Shown here: positions 37,669 to 46,593 of the stretch, in pieces
How positions within the stretch are numbered: the stretch's first letter is position 1
Layout: each line of letters begins with the position of its first letter
Assembly (NCBI RefSeq): GCF_017310505.1
Contig: NZ_CP065957.1
Location: 434,001 to 498,000 of the forward strand
Source of the DNA: Methylacidiphilum caldifontis
GTDB taxonomy: Bacteria; Verrucomicrobiota; Verrucomicrobiia; Methylacidiphilales; Methylacidiphilaceae
Direction: 5' to 3'
Length of the DNA: 64,000 bases
The notes under the pieces: model-generated
Databases searched by the model: none
Told to the model about the DNA's origin: nothing
What the model saw: the letters and a program-made list of their open reading frames with translations, nothing else
Program-made: the position numbers and the translations under genes

Positions 37669-38514
37669 CTACAGTTCTATGGGCAACCGGCCTTTCCAAA
37701 AGAGGGTTGCAAAAGAAAAAAGTTCTAAGGCAAAGGGCAGATACCCTAAATAACCAAGAATAGGCATTTCAAAAACAGGAAAAAAACCCAAATAAGGGAT
37801 ATGATAAACCCATTTTGGATCAGATTTCCAATTCCATGTTTCCCAACATAACCCACAGATCAATACCCCAATACCCAGAGAAACGACTCCTCTCCAATCT
37901 CCCCTCTGTAAATCTCCAAAAAGGATTGATCTTTTTCGGAGAAACGCATTAAGAGGTTCAGTTAGAAAAAAAAGAAAAATCCAGCACAAAGGATAAAAAA
38001 CTTTGGGAAAACTTAAAAGGAGCACAAGACATAATAAGCCTAAAAGAGCAACTAACTTTTTGGAACCAATAATAAAGGGCTTACGCTTTTTAAGGCTAGC
38101 AACCCATCGCCATTGTCTAACCCATTCAGCGGTCGTTAAAACGGCAGGTATAACCGTTGAAAAACTTAAGGAAGCGAACAAAAAATAACTTACTGGGCCA
38201 AACTTATGGCTTCCCCTGTATTCCCAATTTTGAATACGAAGATTGATCCCCTCAAAAAGCCACCAGAACGGAATGGAAAAGAGAAATAAAAAAAGATAAG
38301 TTAACCCCATTCGCGTCAATGGGGAATCGCCTTTTCTCATGACAATTAACCCATCGACAGTCAAAATATAACCAAGCCATATAAAGAAAAAGAGATAATG
38401 AGTCCTTGCCCCTTCGATCAGGAGGTTAGCTATCCATGAAAAGCTAAGCAATCCAATACCTATATAGAAATGCAACCCAAGGTAAGCCTGAGTTTGAACA
38501 GAGTAGCTCTTCAT
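37669..38514 (-). CDS. Polytopic membrane protein, unknown
   Basis: Not recognised. About seven membrane segments over 281 aa. Two similar motifs occur in the first and second half: PFWWLFEGINLRIQNWEY (about residues 83-100) and CGLCWETWNWKSDPKWVY (about 220-237), each with a Trp/Glu/Asn cluster at the end of a helix, suggesting an internal duplication and a conserved polar site in the membrane. No signal peptide. Lies between the DUF155-like gene and a TPR gene, all on the minus strand. Confidence 0.6.
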   Translation of the reverse strand: MKSYSVQTQAYLGLHFYIGIGLLSFSWIANLLIEGARTHYLFFFIWLGYILTVDGLIVMRKGDSPLTRMGLTYLFLFLFSIPFWWLFEGINLRIQNWEYRGSHKFGPVSYFLFASLSFSTVIPAVLTTAEWVRQWRWVASLKKRKPFIIGSKKLVALLGLLCLVLLLSFPKVFYPLCWIFLFFLTEPLNAFLRKRSILFGDLQRGDWRGVVSLGIGVLICGLCWETWNWKSDPKWVYHIPYLGFFPVFEMPILGYLGYLPFALELFSFATLFWKGRLPIEL

Positions 38515-38601
38515 CGCTCAGAATTAAAATAAAAAGAAATAGGAAGAATAGCCACTGGCTATTTGAGTTGGAGGATCAAAAAGCTGCTGACTTTTGCTTT
38601 C

Positions 38602-40383
38602 TTAGTGGGCTGAGTTTGCGATCTTGTACTTGATCTGATGGGCAAGTTGAGGATTAAGGTTTTCAATTTTAGTTAAATCTTTATCCCTCTCATTGAAATC
38701 ATGGAGTTGGTTTTCTAGGAAAACGAGATTAATCAGTGGCCTAATATCACCTGGAAGATTTTCCTCAGCCCTGTGCCATGCATCAATCGCTTCAGGGAAC
38801 AGGTGAAGTTCTTGACAAAGACAGCCTAAATTAAACCAACCCATCCCGAAACGGGGATCTATCTGGATCGTTTTTTTATACGCATCCAGGGCAACCAATC
38901 TTTCACCCACCTTCTGGCTTAATACCCCAAAATTGAACCACCCATCTCGATCCTTGGGATTGAGTTGGACGACTCGCAAAAAACAAGCCCGAGCAAACTT
39001 TTCCTGTTCCATTTTCAATAACACCAGCCCCAAGTTATACCATATAGAAGGATTCTTGGGCTCAAGAAGGCTCAACTCTGTATAAGCCTCCGAGGCTTGT
39101 TCCCATTTAGCTAGAGCCAAGTAAGATTCGGCTATCCCTACCCACGCACGTATAGATTGAGGGTTTAACCTTGCCGCTTTCATAAAAGCGCCGACTGACT
39201 TATCCCAATTTTGCATTTTCTGGAAAATTTCTCCCATAAGCAGCCAGGCACTGACATGCCTAGGTCGAGATTCTACATAGCTTTTGAGTTCTTCAACGGC
39301 TCTTTCGAATTGACCGATTTGATTTAAACAGATCCCTAGAGGATAAGCGATCTCCTTGGAAAGAGCTCCATCTTCCCTTGCCTTAAGTAAGGCGTCTATC
39401 GCCGGGTTCCATTCTTTACGGGAGATCATGATCTGGGCAAACAAAATAGGATAATGATAATCTGTTTCATTTAAGGAAGTTGCTTTCCTAATCGCAAAAT
39501 CCGCTTTATCCAACAGAGAAATTCTTAAATAGTTTGCTGCAGCCGACGCCCAGGCAACGTCAGATTTAGGAAACACTTGGATGAGTAGATCAGCATTCTT
39601 TTCGATATCGCTTCTCTGAACACTTTGCCACAAATTGATCCAATAAGGTGAAGAAGCAAGCCTAGGATCCTGTTCTCCCTTCTGCTTGATCGCATCCAGG
39701 TTTTCCTTCCAAAACGCATATTCCATGAGTCTATCCGCTTTATCCAAGATTTCTAACGGAGCACTTAATAACCTTGCTCTAACCAACTCCTTTTGAGGGT
39801 CAATTCCATCCACTATGCCAATCGTTTGATCTTTTTCGTTGATTACTGGACTGCCTAGTAATACTCCAGCTGTCTCCCCAGAAAAATACAGATGTTGACT
39901 ATCCGTTTCCGGCAGTTCTTTAAGTTTGTATTTACCTATTTTCCTTGGTTCCTCAGGTGTTGGAAGAGGAATGAAAAACTCAAGCCCTGCTCCTTGAGGC
40001 CAACTATCCTTTGAAACGATTCTCAAGGCAGAAAAAGATTTGCCTTCCACCTGGACCAAAAGCAAATCTTTTTCAGGTTCTCTTAATATCCAACCCAAGT
40101 ACTGAACCGGCCGAAAATCCCATCGCTTTGTTTCTTTAACCGTTTTCCCATAGAACACATTGGATAAGGTTAAAACCTTGCCGTCTGCCGATAAGATTAT
40201 TCCTCTAATCCATTGTGAAGAGCCATTAGAATCGACGACAGAAAAATCAACAATTCTTGAGGTCCAAAAATCGGCATCGAAACTCGATTCTTCGGCTCTT
40301 AATAAAGAAAAGCAATAAACTAACGGAGTTAAATAAAAAAGTAAAAAGAGAAACCAATCTTTAAACAGCCAAAAAAGTTTCAC
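38602..40383 (-). CDS. TPR protein with inactive trypsin-like domain
   Basis: Exported or anchored protein (hydrophobic N-terminus, about residues 8-27; GTG start). Residues about 38-200 resemble a DegP-type trypsin fold: GIILSADGKVLTLSNVF corresponds to GSGVIIDxxGYIVTNxHV, with the His replaced; DLLLVQVEG matches the conserved Asp strand; GVLLGSPVINEKDQTIGIVDG corresponds to GNSGGPLxNxxGxVIGI, with the catalytic Ser lost. From about 265 to 580 there are at least eight TPR motifs (for example DRDGWFNFGVLSQKVGERL). A non-catalytic scaffold in the periplasm is likely. Confidence 0.78.
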   Translation of the reverse strand: MKLFWLFKDWFLFLLFYLTPLVYCFSLLRAEESSFDADFWTSRIVDFSVVDSNGSSQWIRGIILSADGKVLTLSNVFYGKTVKETKRWDFRPVQYLGWILREPEKDLLLVQVEGKSFSALRIVSKDSWPQGAGLEFFIPLPTPEEPRKIGKYKLKELPETDSQHLYFSGETAGVLLGSPVINEKDQTIGIVDGIDPQKELVRARLLSAPLEILDKADRLMEYAFWKENLDAIKQKGEQDPRLASSPYWINLWQSVQRSDIEKNADLLIQVFPKSDVAWASAAANYLRISLLDKADFAIRKATSLNETDYHYPILFAQIMISRKEWNPAIDALLKAREDGALSKEIAYPLGICLNQIGQFERAVEELKSYVESRPRHVSAWLLMGEIFQKMQNWDKSVGAFMKAARLNPQSIRAWVGIAESYLALAKWEQASEAYTELSLLEPKNPSIWYNLGLVLLKMEQEKFARACFLRVVQLNPKDRDGWFNFGVLSQKVGERLVALDAYKKTIQIDPRFGMGWFNLGCLCQELHLFPEAIDAWHRAEENLPGDIRPLINLVFLENQLHDFNERDKDLTKIENLNPQLAHQIKYKIANSAH

Positions 40384-40560
40384 AATAAGACTATTCGTTT
40401 TTACAAAGAAAAGCAGGCAGCAACTATATACAAAAAAAAGCTTAAAAAATAAAGGATAACTTATTGATTAAATTAAAAGAATAAATGCAACGAAATCAGT
40501 CTATGGTTAACCATAAAAAAGGATTTCTTATGAAAATTGGAAAGGATGAATCTATACAGA

Positions 40561-41118
40561 TTACTTATGATGGGCAGTTAACAAGGGACCAACTGCACGA
40601 ACAATTTTGTCTAAGGCTGGGCGTATAGCATTTAGGTAATCTTCGTTAAAATCTCGGTAACCGTCATAAAGCCAAACATGAGCTCTCTGGATATTTCCAA
40701 AAGAACCCAAGGGTATTCCTTTTGATTCCTTCGAAGGATAATATTCGGCAAATAGACGTACAACAATGTCTGTAGCGGTATTGGTTCCTATAAAAGAATA
40801 CCTCCATCTGCCCAAATCGACCCGAACAATGGGAATCCCTTCCTGAGCTTGGCTCATCTTATCAATCCTTTTTACTTCCAAGGAAGGATAAGCTCTTTTG
40901 AAAGCAGAAATCGCTTCTTTATAGAAGAAATCTCTTTGGGAAAGATAATCATACCTGGACAAAACGAATTCCGGCGGCCTGTTAAACCATGCTTCAGGAA
41001 CAGCTAAAATGTATATTTTGTCATGTGACGGTAAGGAAACATCCTTTTTAGCGCTAAATGCTAAATTTAAAAAAGAAATAAGAAATAAAAGGGAAAAGAA
41101 GAAAACTTTTCTTTTCAC
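40561..41118 (-). CDS. Exported protein, unknown
   Basis: Not recognised. GTG start and clear signal peptide (KVFFFSLLFLISFLNLAFSA, about residues 4-23). The mature part is about 160 aa, mixed alpha/beta, with IYILAVPEAWFNRPPEFV, VRVDLGRWRYSFIGTNTATD and a C-terminal helix. A lipobox is absent, so it is probably a soluble periplasmic protein. Lies 51 bp after the OmpA-like gene and likely belongs to the same transcript. Confidence 0.65.
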   Translation of the reverse strand: MKRKVFFFSLLFLISFLNLAFSAKKDVSLPSHDKIYILAVPEAWFNRPPEFVLSRYDYLSQRDFFYKEAISAFKRAYPSLEVKRIDKMSQAQEGIPIVRVDLGRWRYSFIGTNTATDIVVRLFAEYYPSKESKGIPLGSFGNIQRAHVWLYDGYRDFNEDYLNAIRPALDKIVRAVGPLLTAHHK

Positions 41119-41169
41119 ATATTATTATACTTGTCTTTTCCGAAGAAAACAAATGCAGAAGAAAAAACT

Positions 41170-42195
41170 TCATTCATCGACTAGGGCTCGAATTACTATT
41201 TCTACTCTACGGTTCCTAGCCTGCTCTTCGATTGAACCTCGAGGATTAACAACAGGATGACTTTTCCCATAACCGGTCGCATGAAAGTTATACATGCCCC
41301 GAGGAAGATGAGCTTCTAACCATTGCTGAACGGCAAAAGCTCTCTGTTCACTCAGTTGCAAATTATACATCTCATCGCCGAAAGTATCCGTATGCCCTCC
41401 AATTTCAACATCAGCCCGGTTGTATTTTTTTAATATTTCGAGCACCTGGAAAAGGAGAGGTTCAGCAGTTGGTTTAATGTTGGCTGAATCAAAGTCAAAA
41501 AGGATATCACTAGGAAGACGCAAAACGACAGGTTGTGGAACCCTGGGATCAAAATTAGCTGCTGCTTTAAATTGGGTTTGAATATCATCTACTCCAGGAA
41601 TGCCTTCTCCCCCACTCGTTCCGGTAGGATGGGTTCCCGCTTGGCCAGGTGCACTCGCTCCAGGGATAGGATCATGACCAAGACCCGAAGGCAGAATATT
41701 GTTCGTATTCGGCACGCCCGGAGAGGAAGGCCCGACGATCATGTGCGAAATCATGGATTGGAGCTGAGACTTAGTATCTTCTTCATAAGGACTAAGTTCA
41801 GTAGGAGGAGTAGGAGACAGTACCGCAACTTCAGGAGCTCCTCCCGGTACCACAGAAGGCATGGGAATCCTCACCGGGTTAGCTTGAGTTACGTCTTGAA
41901 CCAAAGGATTGATGGCTTTGATCTGTTTTGGAGCTTCAAGGGCTGGGATTGGAGTTACCGACGGACTTTTGGTATCAGCCCGAGCCTGAAAAATCGAAGC
42001 AGGTAGCTCAGCTCTTTTTAAATCTAGTCTGCGGTTAAATTTTTTGGCTGTGGAAGGCAAAGAGATGTTTTTGATGCGGATAGGACCAACTGTCACAATA
42101 AAACCCAAATGAAGAAGGATCGAAATGACAATTGCTAGGGTAAGTGTTTTCCGATCCAGAACTATGGAAAGTGAAGGGAAAGGTTCAGTTTTCAT
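41170..42195 (-). CDS. TolA/TonB-anchored OmpA-domain protein
   Basis: Hybrid envelope protein. The N-terminus is cytoplasmic and basic, followed by one membrane helix with S25-x3-H29 (VISILLHLGF), the S-x3-H motif by which TonB and TolA contact ExbBD or TolQR. A proline-rich linker (about residues 75-210: PTPPTELSPYEED and a PGASAPGQAGTHPTG stretch) leads to a C-terminal OmpA/Pal domain (about 228-340) with ILFDFDSANIKP, GGHTDTFGDEMYNLQLSEQR and NRRVEIVI, including the Asp and Arg that bind diaminopimelate. The start codon shares one base with the stop of the TPR gene (TGATG). Confidence 0.82.
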   Translation of the reverse strand: MKTEPFPSLSIVLDRKTLTLAIVISILLHLGFIVTVGPIRIKNISLPSTAKKFNRRLDLKRAELPASIFQARADTKSPSVTPIPALEAPKQIKAINPLVQDVTQANPVRIPMPSVVPGGAPEVAVLSPTPPTELSPYEEDTKSQLQSMISHMIVGPSSPGVPNTNNILPSGLGHDPIPGASAPGQAGTHPTGTSGGEGIPGVDDIQTQFKAAANFDPRVPQPVVLRLPSDILFDFDSANIKPTAEPLLFQVLEILKKYNRADVEIGGHTDTFGDEMYNLQLSEQRAFAVQQWLEAHLPRGMYNFHATGYGKSHPVVNPRGSIEEQARNRRVEIVIRALVDE

Positions 42196-44555
42196 CAAGT
42201 GTCCGGTTTAAATGAAGGATATTTTTCTTTGAGTTTTTTTTCCCAGAAAGCAGCTTGATCACTATCACCCGCCTTTGAAAAAGATAAAATGGCCTTTTGC
42301 ATCGCTCGGGGAGTAATGTGATCATCTTGATAGATCAGGCTTAAGGTTGTATAAGCCTTGGCCGCTTCCTTATAATTTTTTTGAGCAAGATAACTATCTC
42401 CAAGGAGCATGCGAGCTTTCGCATTATTCTCCCCCTCAGGTTCTTTAAGCATGACTTCCTCTAAATTCTTCTGTGCTTGGGCAAATTCTCCCAGGGCAAT
42501 CTGTGTCTCAGCCAATCCCAACAGTACGGGGGAATTATTTGCGGAGTCTGGAGCCGATTTCTGGAACTCAAGGTAATAGTTGTTCGCTTCTTTCCAGTTC
42601 TTAAGTTTGCGATCCGTTTCCGCTAGCAACCATAAACTTGAAACGAAATACTTATCTTGGGGTTTAGCCACCTGAATGACCTTTTTAAAATAAAGAACAG
42701 CGCTATCCCATTTTTCTTTTTTGAGGAGTTGGCAGGCTATCCAGTAATAAAGTTCAGGAGGAATGGGTTCAGCACCACTCTTAAAATTGTCTTCATAGGA
42801 TTGGATATAACCACATACCTTTTCTACATCATCTTGATGATAAGATATCCAGGCGAGCATCAAGGTAGCCGCTAAATAGAGCTTTTCAGGCTCAGTTTCC
42901 CGGGCAATGGAAAAATATTCCTTTGCCTGATCATACTGTTTTTCATCATATTTCTGCTGTCCGACGATCCATGCCGCTATACCCCGGTAAGAAGAACGAG
43001 GGTAATCGGTCAATACTTTCTGCATAGTCTCCGCTGCAAGACTCTTTTCCTTGAGTTCGTAGGCTAAAATGCCAACATGTTCAAGACAGGTCTGTCTTTC
43101 GGGATCCGTTCTCTTCAGAGCTTGCAAAGCTTCTCTCCACCATTTCAAAGCTTCACTCTTTTCCCCAATTTTTTCCAGACAACTCGCAAGGCTCATTTTT
43201 ACTGGGATGAGTTCTTTTGAATGGGGATAGTTTGTCAAAAAACTTTTGTAAAGCGATGCGGCTTCAGTCCATTTTTCAAGTCCATAATAGGCATTAGCCT
43301 TTCCCAAAAGAATGGCTCCTGGTGGAACAAACGCAGAATGCACAGATTCCAGTTTTTCCCAAAGTGGAAGGGCCAAGGCAAACTTTCCAGTCTTGATGAA
43401 GTCTTCGGCTTTTAAGTAAATAAGAGCATAGAGATAGGGGGAAGAAGGATACTGGAGGGAAAATTGACTAATATTGGTTTCCAAGGAGCTCTTATCAAGG
43501 TAATAATTGGCTAATACTTTTTCGTAAGCAGCAAGGTCAACGAGGCTAGATTTAGGATATGTAGTTATAAAAGCATCGAGAAGAGAGGTGGCCTTGGAAT
43601 ATTCTTTCATTTCCAAATAGGCATTGGCAAGATCAATCTGAAGTTTCTCTTTCTGGCTATCGACAAACCCATCATTATGTTTCTCATAAAACTGGATGGC
43701 TTCGTTGTACCTTTTTTGCGATAGATAAAACTGAAACAGCCCGCTGTTAGCCAACTTATTCCATTCCGTGTAAGGAGGACCTCCTGAAGCTTGAGTAAAA
43801 AAAAGCTCGGCCTCTTTAAGTTGACCCGATTTCCAAGCTGCCCAACCGCTCCGAGCTAAAGCTTTCGATCTAACAAAAGGATCCTTTGTTTCGCGCAAGA
43901 CAACCGACCAATACTGCAAGGCCTGTTTCCAGTCAAAAATCGACTCGTAATAGGCTGCAAGGACTCCAGCAGCATCTACTCTAAGATCTGGAGCCTTGTC
44001 AACCAGCTCCCGCAACTTGTAAATCCCTTTTTCTTCTTCCTTTGTTTGGAGCTGACATAAAGCAAGCAAGAAACTAGCAGCCCTTGAGGTTTGAGGATCG
44101 GCTTTTTCGGTGGCGACCTTAAGTGCAACAATCGCTTTGGAAAATTCGCCCAGTTCAGATTCCAATTTTCCTACCCAAAAATAAGCTGTAGGAACAAAAG
44201 CACTAGAGGGATCATTTTGAATAAGCATCTGATAAATTTTTATCGCTTCCTCTTTTCTTCCTATCATCCGATAACAATCAGCCATGGTAAAAAGCGCTTC
44301 CGTTTTTTTGCCTGCAGCTAAAAAGGGCAGAATCTTATACAATATCTTGATCGCTTCCTCGTAGTTGCCCTGCCTATAAAGGGCCACTGCTCTATCTAGC
44401 TCAAGATCAGCTGTGGGGACGATTTCAACCGATTGACTAATCTTTTCTGTACGAGCCAGAAGTAATCTTTCGGCGCTCAAAAAATGGAAAAGCGTAAAAA
44501 CAAAAAATAAACCGGCACCAAATTTTTTGTTCCAGATAAGCTTCCTGAACTTCAT
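42195..44555 (-). CDS. Large periplasmic TPR protein of the ExbBD/OmpA operon
   Basis: 786 aa, signal peptide (about residues 10-29), then tetratricopeptide repeats through most of the chain, for example AVALYRQGNYEEAIKILYKI, FTMADCYRMIGRKEEAIKIY and MLLGDSYLAQKNYKEAAKAY, typical of CpoB/YbgF-like and BamD-like proteins but far longer. Expected to be a protein-protein scaffold in the periplasm. The gene sits between exbD and the TolA/TonB-OmpA hybrid with one-base overlap to the latter, so a role in the same energised envelope complex is likely. Confidence 0.82.
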   Translation of the reverse strand: MKFRKLIWNKKFGAGLFFVFTLFHFLSAERLLLARTEKISQSVEIVPTADLELDRAVALYRQGNYEEAIKILYKILPFLAAGKKTEALFTMADCYRMIGRKEEAIKIYQMLIQNDPSSAFVPTAYFWVGKLESELGEFSKAIVALKVATEKADPQTSRAASFLLALCQLQTKEEEKGIYKLRELVDKAPDLRVDAAGVLAAYYESIFDWKQALQYWSVVLRETKDPFVRSKALARSGWAAWKSGQLKEAELFFTQASGGPPYTEWNKLANSGLFQFYLSQKRYNEAIQFYEKHNDGFVDSQKEKLQIDLANAYLEMKEYSKATSLLDAFITTYPKSSLVDLAAYEKVLANYYLDKSSLETNISQFSLQYPSSPYLYALIYLKAEDFIKTGKFALALPLWEKLESVHSAFVPPGAILLGKANAYYGLEKWTEAASLYKSFLTNYPHSKELIPVKMSLASCLEKIGEKSEALKWWREALQALKRTDPERQTCLEHVGILAYELKEKSLAAETMQKVLTDYPRSSYRGIAAWIVGQQKYDEKQYDQAKEYFSIARETEPEKLYLAATLMLAWISYHQDDVEKVCGYIQSYEDNFKSGAEPIPPELYYWIACQLLKKEKWDSAVLYFKKVIQVAKPQDKYFVSSLWLLAETDRKLKNWKEANNYYLEFQKSAPDSANNSPVLLGLAETQIALGEFAQAQKNLEEVMLKEPEGENNAKARMLLGDSYLAQKNYKEAAKAYTTLSLIYQDDHITPRAMQKAILSFSKAGDSDQAAFWEKKLKEKYPSFKPDT

Positions 44556-44602
44556 TCCTTTTTATTACTAACTATTAAAAACCCAAAATTCATTTTTTTC
44601 CT

Positions 44603-45031
44603 TTAACGGGAAGAAGTCATATCCGGCCGATTCGTCGCAAAGGCTATATTCCAGGCATTGACTCCCCGACAAACATCCAAAACCTTTATGACTTCCTTGT
44701 AGGAAGTCTCTTCATCAGCCCGGATAATAATCGCTTGATCCGGATACTGCTGAATTACACCTTTTATAATTTCTTCGAGTTCTTGTGCCGAAACAACTCT
44801 ATGATTCAAATTGACTTGCCCATCTTTGGTTATGTTTATAATCACTTCTCCAGGTAGCCTCCTTGGCATTTCCCCATTTTTGGCCTTTGGAATTTTTACT
44901 TCAAGATCCGCCTCGTATCGCGCCAAATTCCAGGTTAACAAGAAAAAAGAAAGCAAAAACATGATCACATCGATCATCGGCGCCAGTTGCAAGCCAATCT
45001 GTTCTGTTCCTACCCTTTTCCTAAAATTCAT
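44603..45031 (-). CDS. ExbD/TolR-type proton-channel subunit
   Basis: Inner-membrane motor component. One membrane helix with the essential acidic residue D21 in QLAPMIDVIMFLLSFFLLT, then a periplasmic domain (about residues 50-142) with PGEVIINITKDGQVNLN and AIIIRADEETSYKEVIKVLD, as in TolR and ExbD. 142 aa. It follows exbB by 17 bp. Whether it serves a TonB or a Tol system cannot be settled from this subunit alone; the OmpA-domain neighbour favours Tol. Confidence 0.93.
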   Translation of the reverse strand: MNFRKRVGTEQIGLQLAPMIDVIMFLLSFFLLTWNLARYEADLEVKIPKAKNGEMPRRLPGEVIINITKDGQVNLNHRVVSAQELEEIIKGVIQQYPDQAIIIRADEETSYKEVIKVLDVCRGVNAWNIAFATNRPDMTSSR

Positions 45032-45048
45032 ATGACAATGCTCACCTA

Positions 45049-45834
45049 TTATTCTTCCTTGATTTCGTCGTTATTTTCCTCCTCAAAAGATGAAGAAGCA
45101 ACCGTTTTGAGTTCGGGGGAAGTTTTGTATTTCTTGTTCAAAAGATAAATTTCTTGAACCCATATCACAGACCTTTCTTCAAAAACAGAGATGAGATATT
45201 GGACCCTCCCTCTAAAGAAAGAGTAAAAAAACATGGCCACAATGCCTACAATAAGACCAATTGCTGTTGAAACTAAAGCTTGTGAAACCCCCCCTGCAAG
45301 CAAAAGGGTCCTCATTGGGGAAGGTTCGGCAGCGATCGAGCCAAAAGATCTTAATATACCCACCACAGTCCCAAAAAGACCCAACATGGGTGCAATCACT
45401 CCTGCATCGAGCAAATAAAGAATACGTTGGTTGAGTAATGAAGAATAACCGCTGCCAAAAGCTTCAGCTACAGCAACAACTGACTCCAAATCTGCATCCT
45501 TGTGCTTGGATAAAAAACTAATTACCTCTTTTAAAAGCCGGGCACATCCTTCAGACCTGTTTTTTATGACTTCTGACACCAAAGATATTTCACCTTTCCG
45601 GAGTGCATTTTCTACTCTCCGGTCCAAGTCTTTTGTCCAGACAGCAGAAATACGAATGGAAATAAAATAATAAAAAATCAAAGCCACAACGAGAAAAGAG
45701 ATAAAAAAAAGGGGATAGATTACCCACCCCCCCGATTTAAGGAGGTCAAAGACGGTTATTGGTTTTGTTGTCCCTTCTTCTGCTGCCGCTGCCCAAAAAA
45801 GAAAACCATTATGTATAAAATAAACTAAATTCAT
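45049..45834 (-). CDS. ExbB/TolQ-type proton-channel subunit
   Basis: Three-helix stator protein of the MotA/TolQ/ExbB family. Helix 1 is PLFFISFLVVALIFYYFISI (about residues 37-56); helices 2 and 3 hold GVIAPMLGLFGTVVGILRSF and STAIGLIVGIVAMFFYSFF, the conserved family blocks. ATG at 45834 is preferred to the TTG two codons upstream. 261 aa with a charged C-terminal tail. First gene of a five-gene minus-strand unit (exbB, exbD, TPR, OmpA hybrid, exported protein); the 167-bp AT-rich divergent gap to adk would carry the promoters. Confidence 0.93.
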   Translation of the reverse strand: MNLVYFIHNGFLFWAAAAEEGTTKPITVFDLLKSGGWVIYPLFFISFLVVALIFYYFISIRISAVWTKDLDRRVENALRKGEISLVSEVIKNRSEGCARLLKEVISFLSKHKDADLESVVAVAEAFGSGYSSLLNQRILYLLDAGVIAPMLGLFGTVVGILRSFGSIAAEPSPMRTLLLAGGVSQALVSTAIGLIVGIVAMFFYSFFRGRVQYLISVFEERSVIWVQEIYLLNKKYKTSPELKTVASSSFEEENNDEIKEE

Positions 45835-46001
45835 GATCAAAAATTGGTTTGCCTCTATTTAGATAATTTAAAAAAAAATATGGAGAAAAGTCATGAACTA
45901 TTTCTTTTTAGTTTATTAATTAAAATGCCATTGGCAATCTTGATTGAATATTGAAAAAAACTATTTTTTTTTATATTTCCATTTAAAAAACTAAAAACAC
46001 A

Positions 46002-46574
46002 GTGAAATACAACTCTCTTTTACTCATAGGTGCTCCCGGTTCCGGCAAGGGAACTCAAGGTAAAATTCTTGGAACTATTCCTGGCTTTTTTCATTTTTCT
46101 TCCGGAGATCTTTTTCGTTCAGTCGATACGCAAAGCCTCATCGGGAAAACATTTCTTGAATATTCTTCAAAAGGCTTGCTTGTCCCCGATGAAATCACCG
46201 TTGAACTTTTTAATTCCTATATTGAAAAGATGATTACAGAGAGAAGATTCCGTCCAAAGGTTGATTACCTTGTCCTGGATGGACTTCCTCGAAACGTGAG
46301 GCAATGGCAGATCCTTTCAGACAAGGTAGAAGCCCTTTATGTCTATCATCTTTATTGTTCTGACCGATCTATCCTTGAAGCACGACTCAAGGGAAGAGCC
46401 GCATCAGATCACCGAATGGACGACAATGAAGAAGTGATAAAAAAACGCTTCGAAGTGTATGAAAAAGAAACAAAACCCCTGTTAAATCTTTTTTCTCCAG
46501 AACGTCTTATCGAGATCGACTGTTCTGTGCTTCCCTACCAGGTATTGCGCGAAATATTAAAACCCCTACCCTGA
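46002..46574 (+). CDS. adk: Adenylate kinase
   Basis: Converts AMP + ATP to two ADP. P-loop LIGAPGSGKGTQGKIL at the N-terminus, SSGDLFRSVD (AMP site), LVLDGLPRNVRQWQIL, and GRAASDHRMDDNEEVIKKRF with the second arginine block. 190 aa: a short-lid form with no zinc-binding cysteines. The start is a GTG at 46002 because it places the P-loop at the normal distance; no clear ribosome binding site. The canonical FPR is LPR here, and it sits alone outside the usual ribosomal operon, so a second adenylate kinase elsewhere is possible. Confidence 0.88.
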   Translation: MKYNSLLLIGAPGSGKGTQGKILGTIPGFFHFSSGDLFRSVDTQSLIGKTFLEYSSKGLLVPDEITVELFNSYIEKMITERRFRPKVDYLVLDGLPRNVRQWQILSDKVEALYVYHLYCSDRSILEARLKGRAASDHRMDDNEEVIKKRFEVYEKETKPLLNLFSPERLIEIDCSVLPYQVLREILKPLP

Positions 46575-46592
46575 AAAGAAAAATTTTCTTTT
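46574..46592. terminator. Weak AT-only hairpin between convergent adk and glycosyltransferase genes
   Basis: Arms AAAAGAAAA and TTTTCTTTT meet around one A and are followed by further T residues. As the gap between the two convergent genes is only 19 bp it could end transcription from both sides, but the stem has a single G-C pair per arm. Confidence 0.28.
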
Positions 46593-46593
46593 T

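Noticed and set aside
41533-42006. 157-aa plus-strand frame opposite the OmpA-hybrid gene
   Set aside because: Arg/Ser-rich translation of the reverse of a Pro/Gly linker; no protein character.
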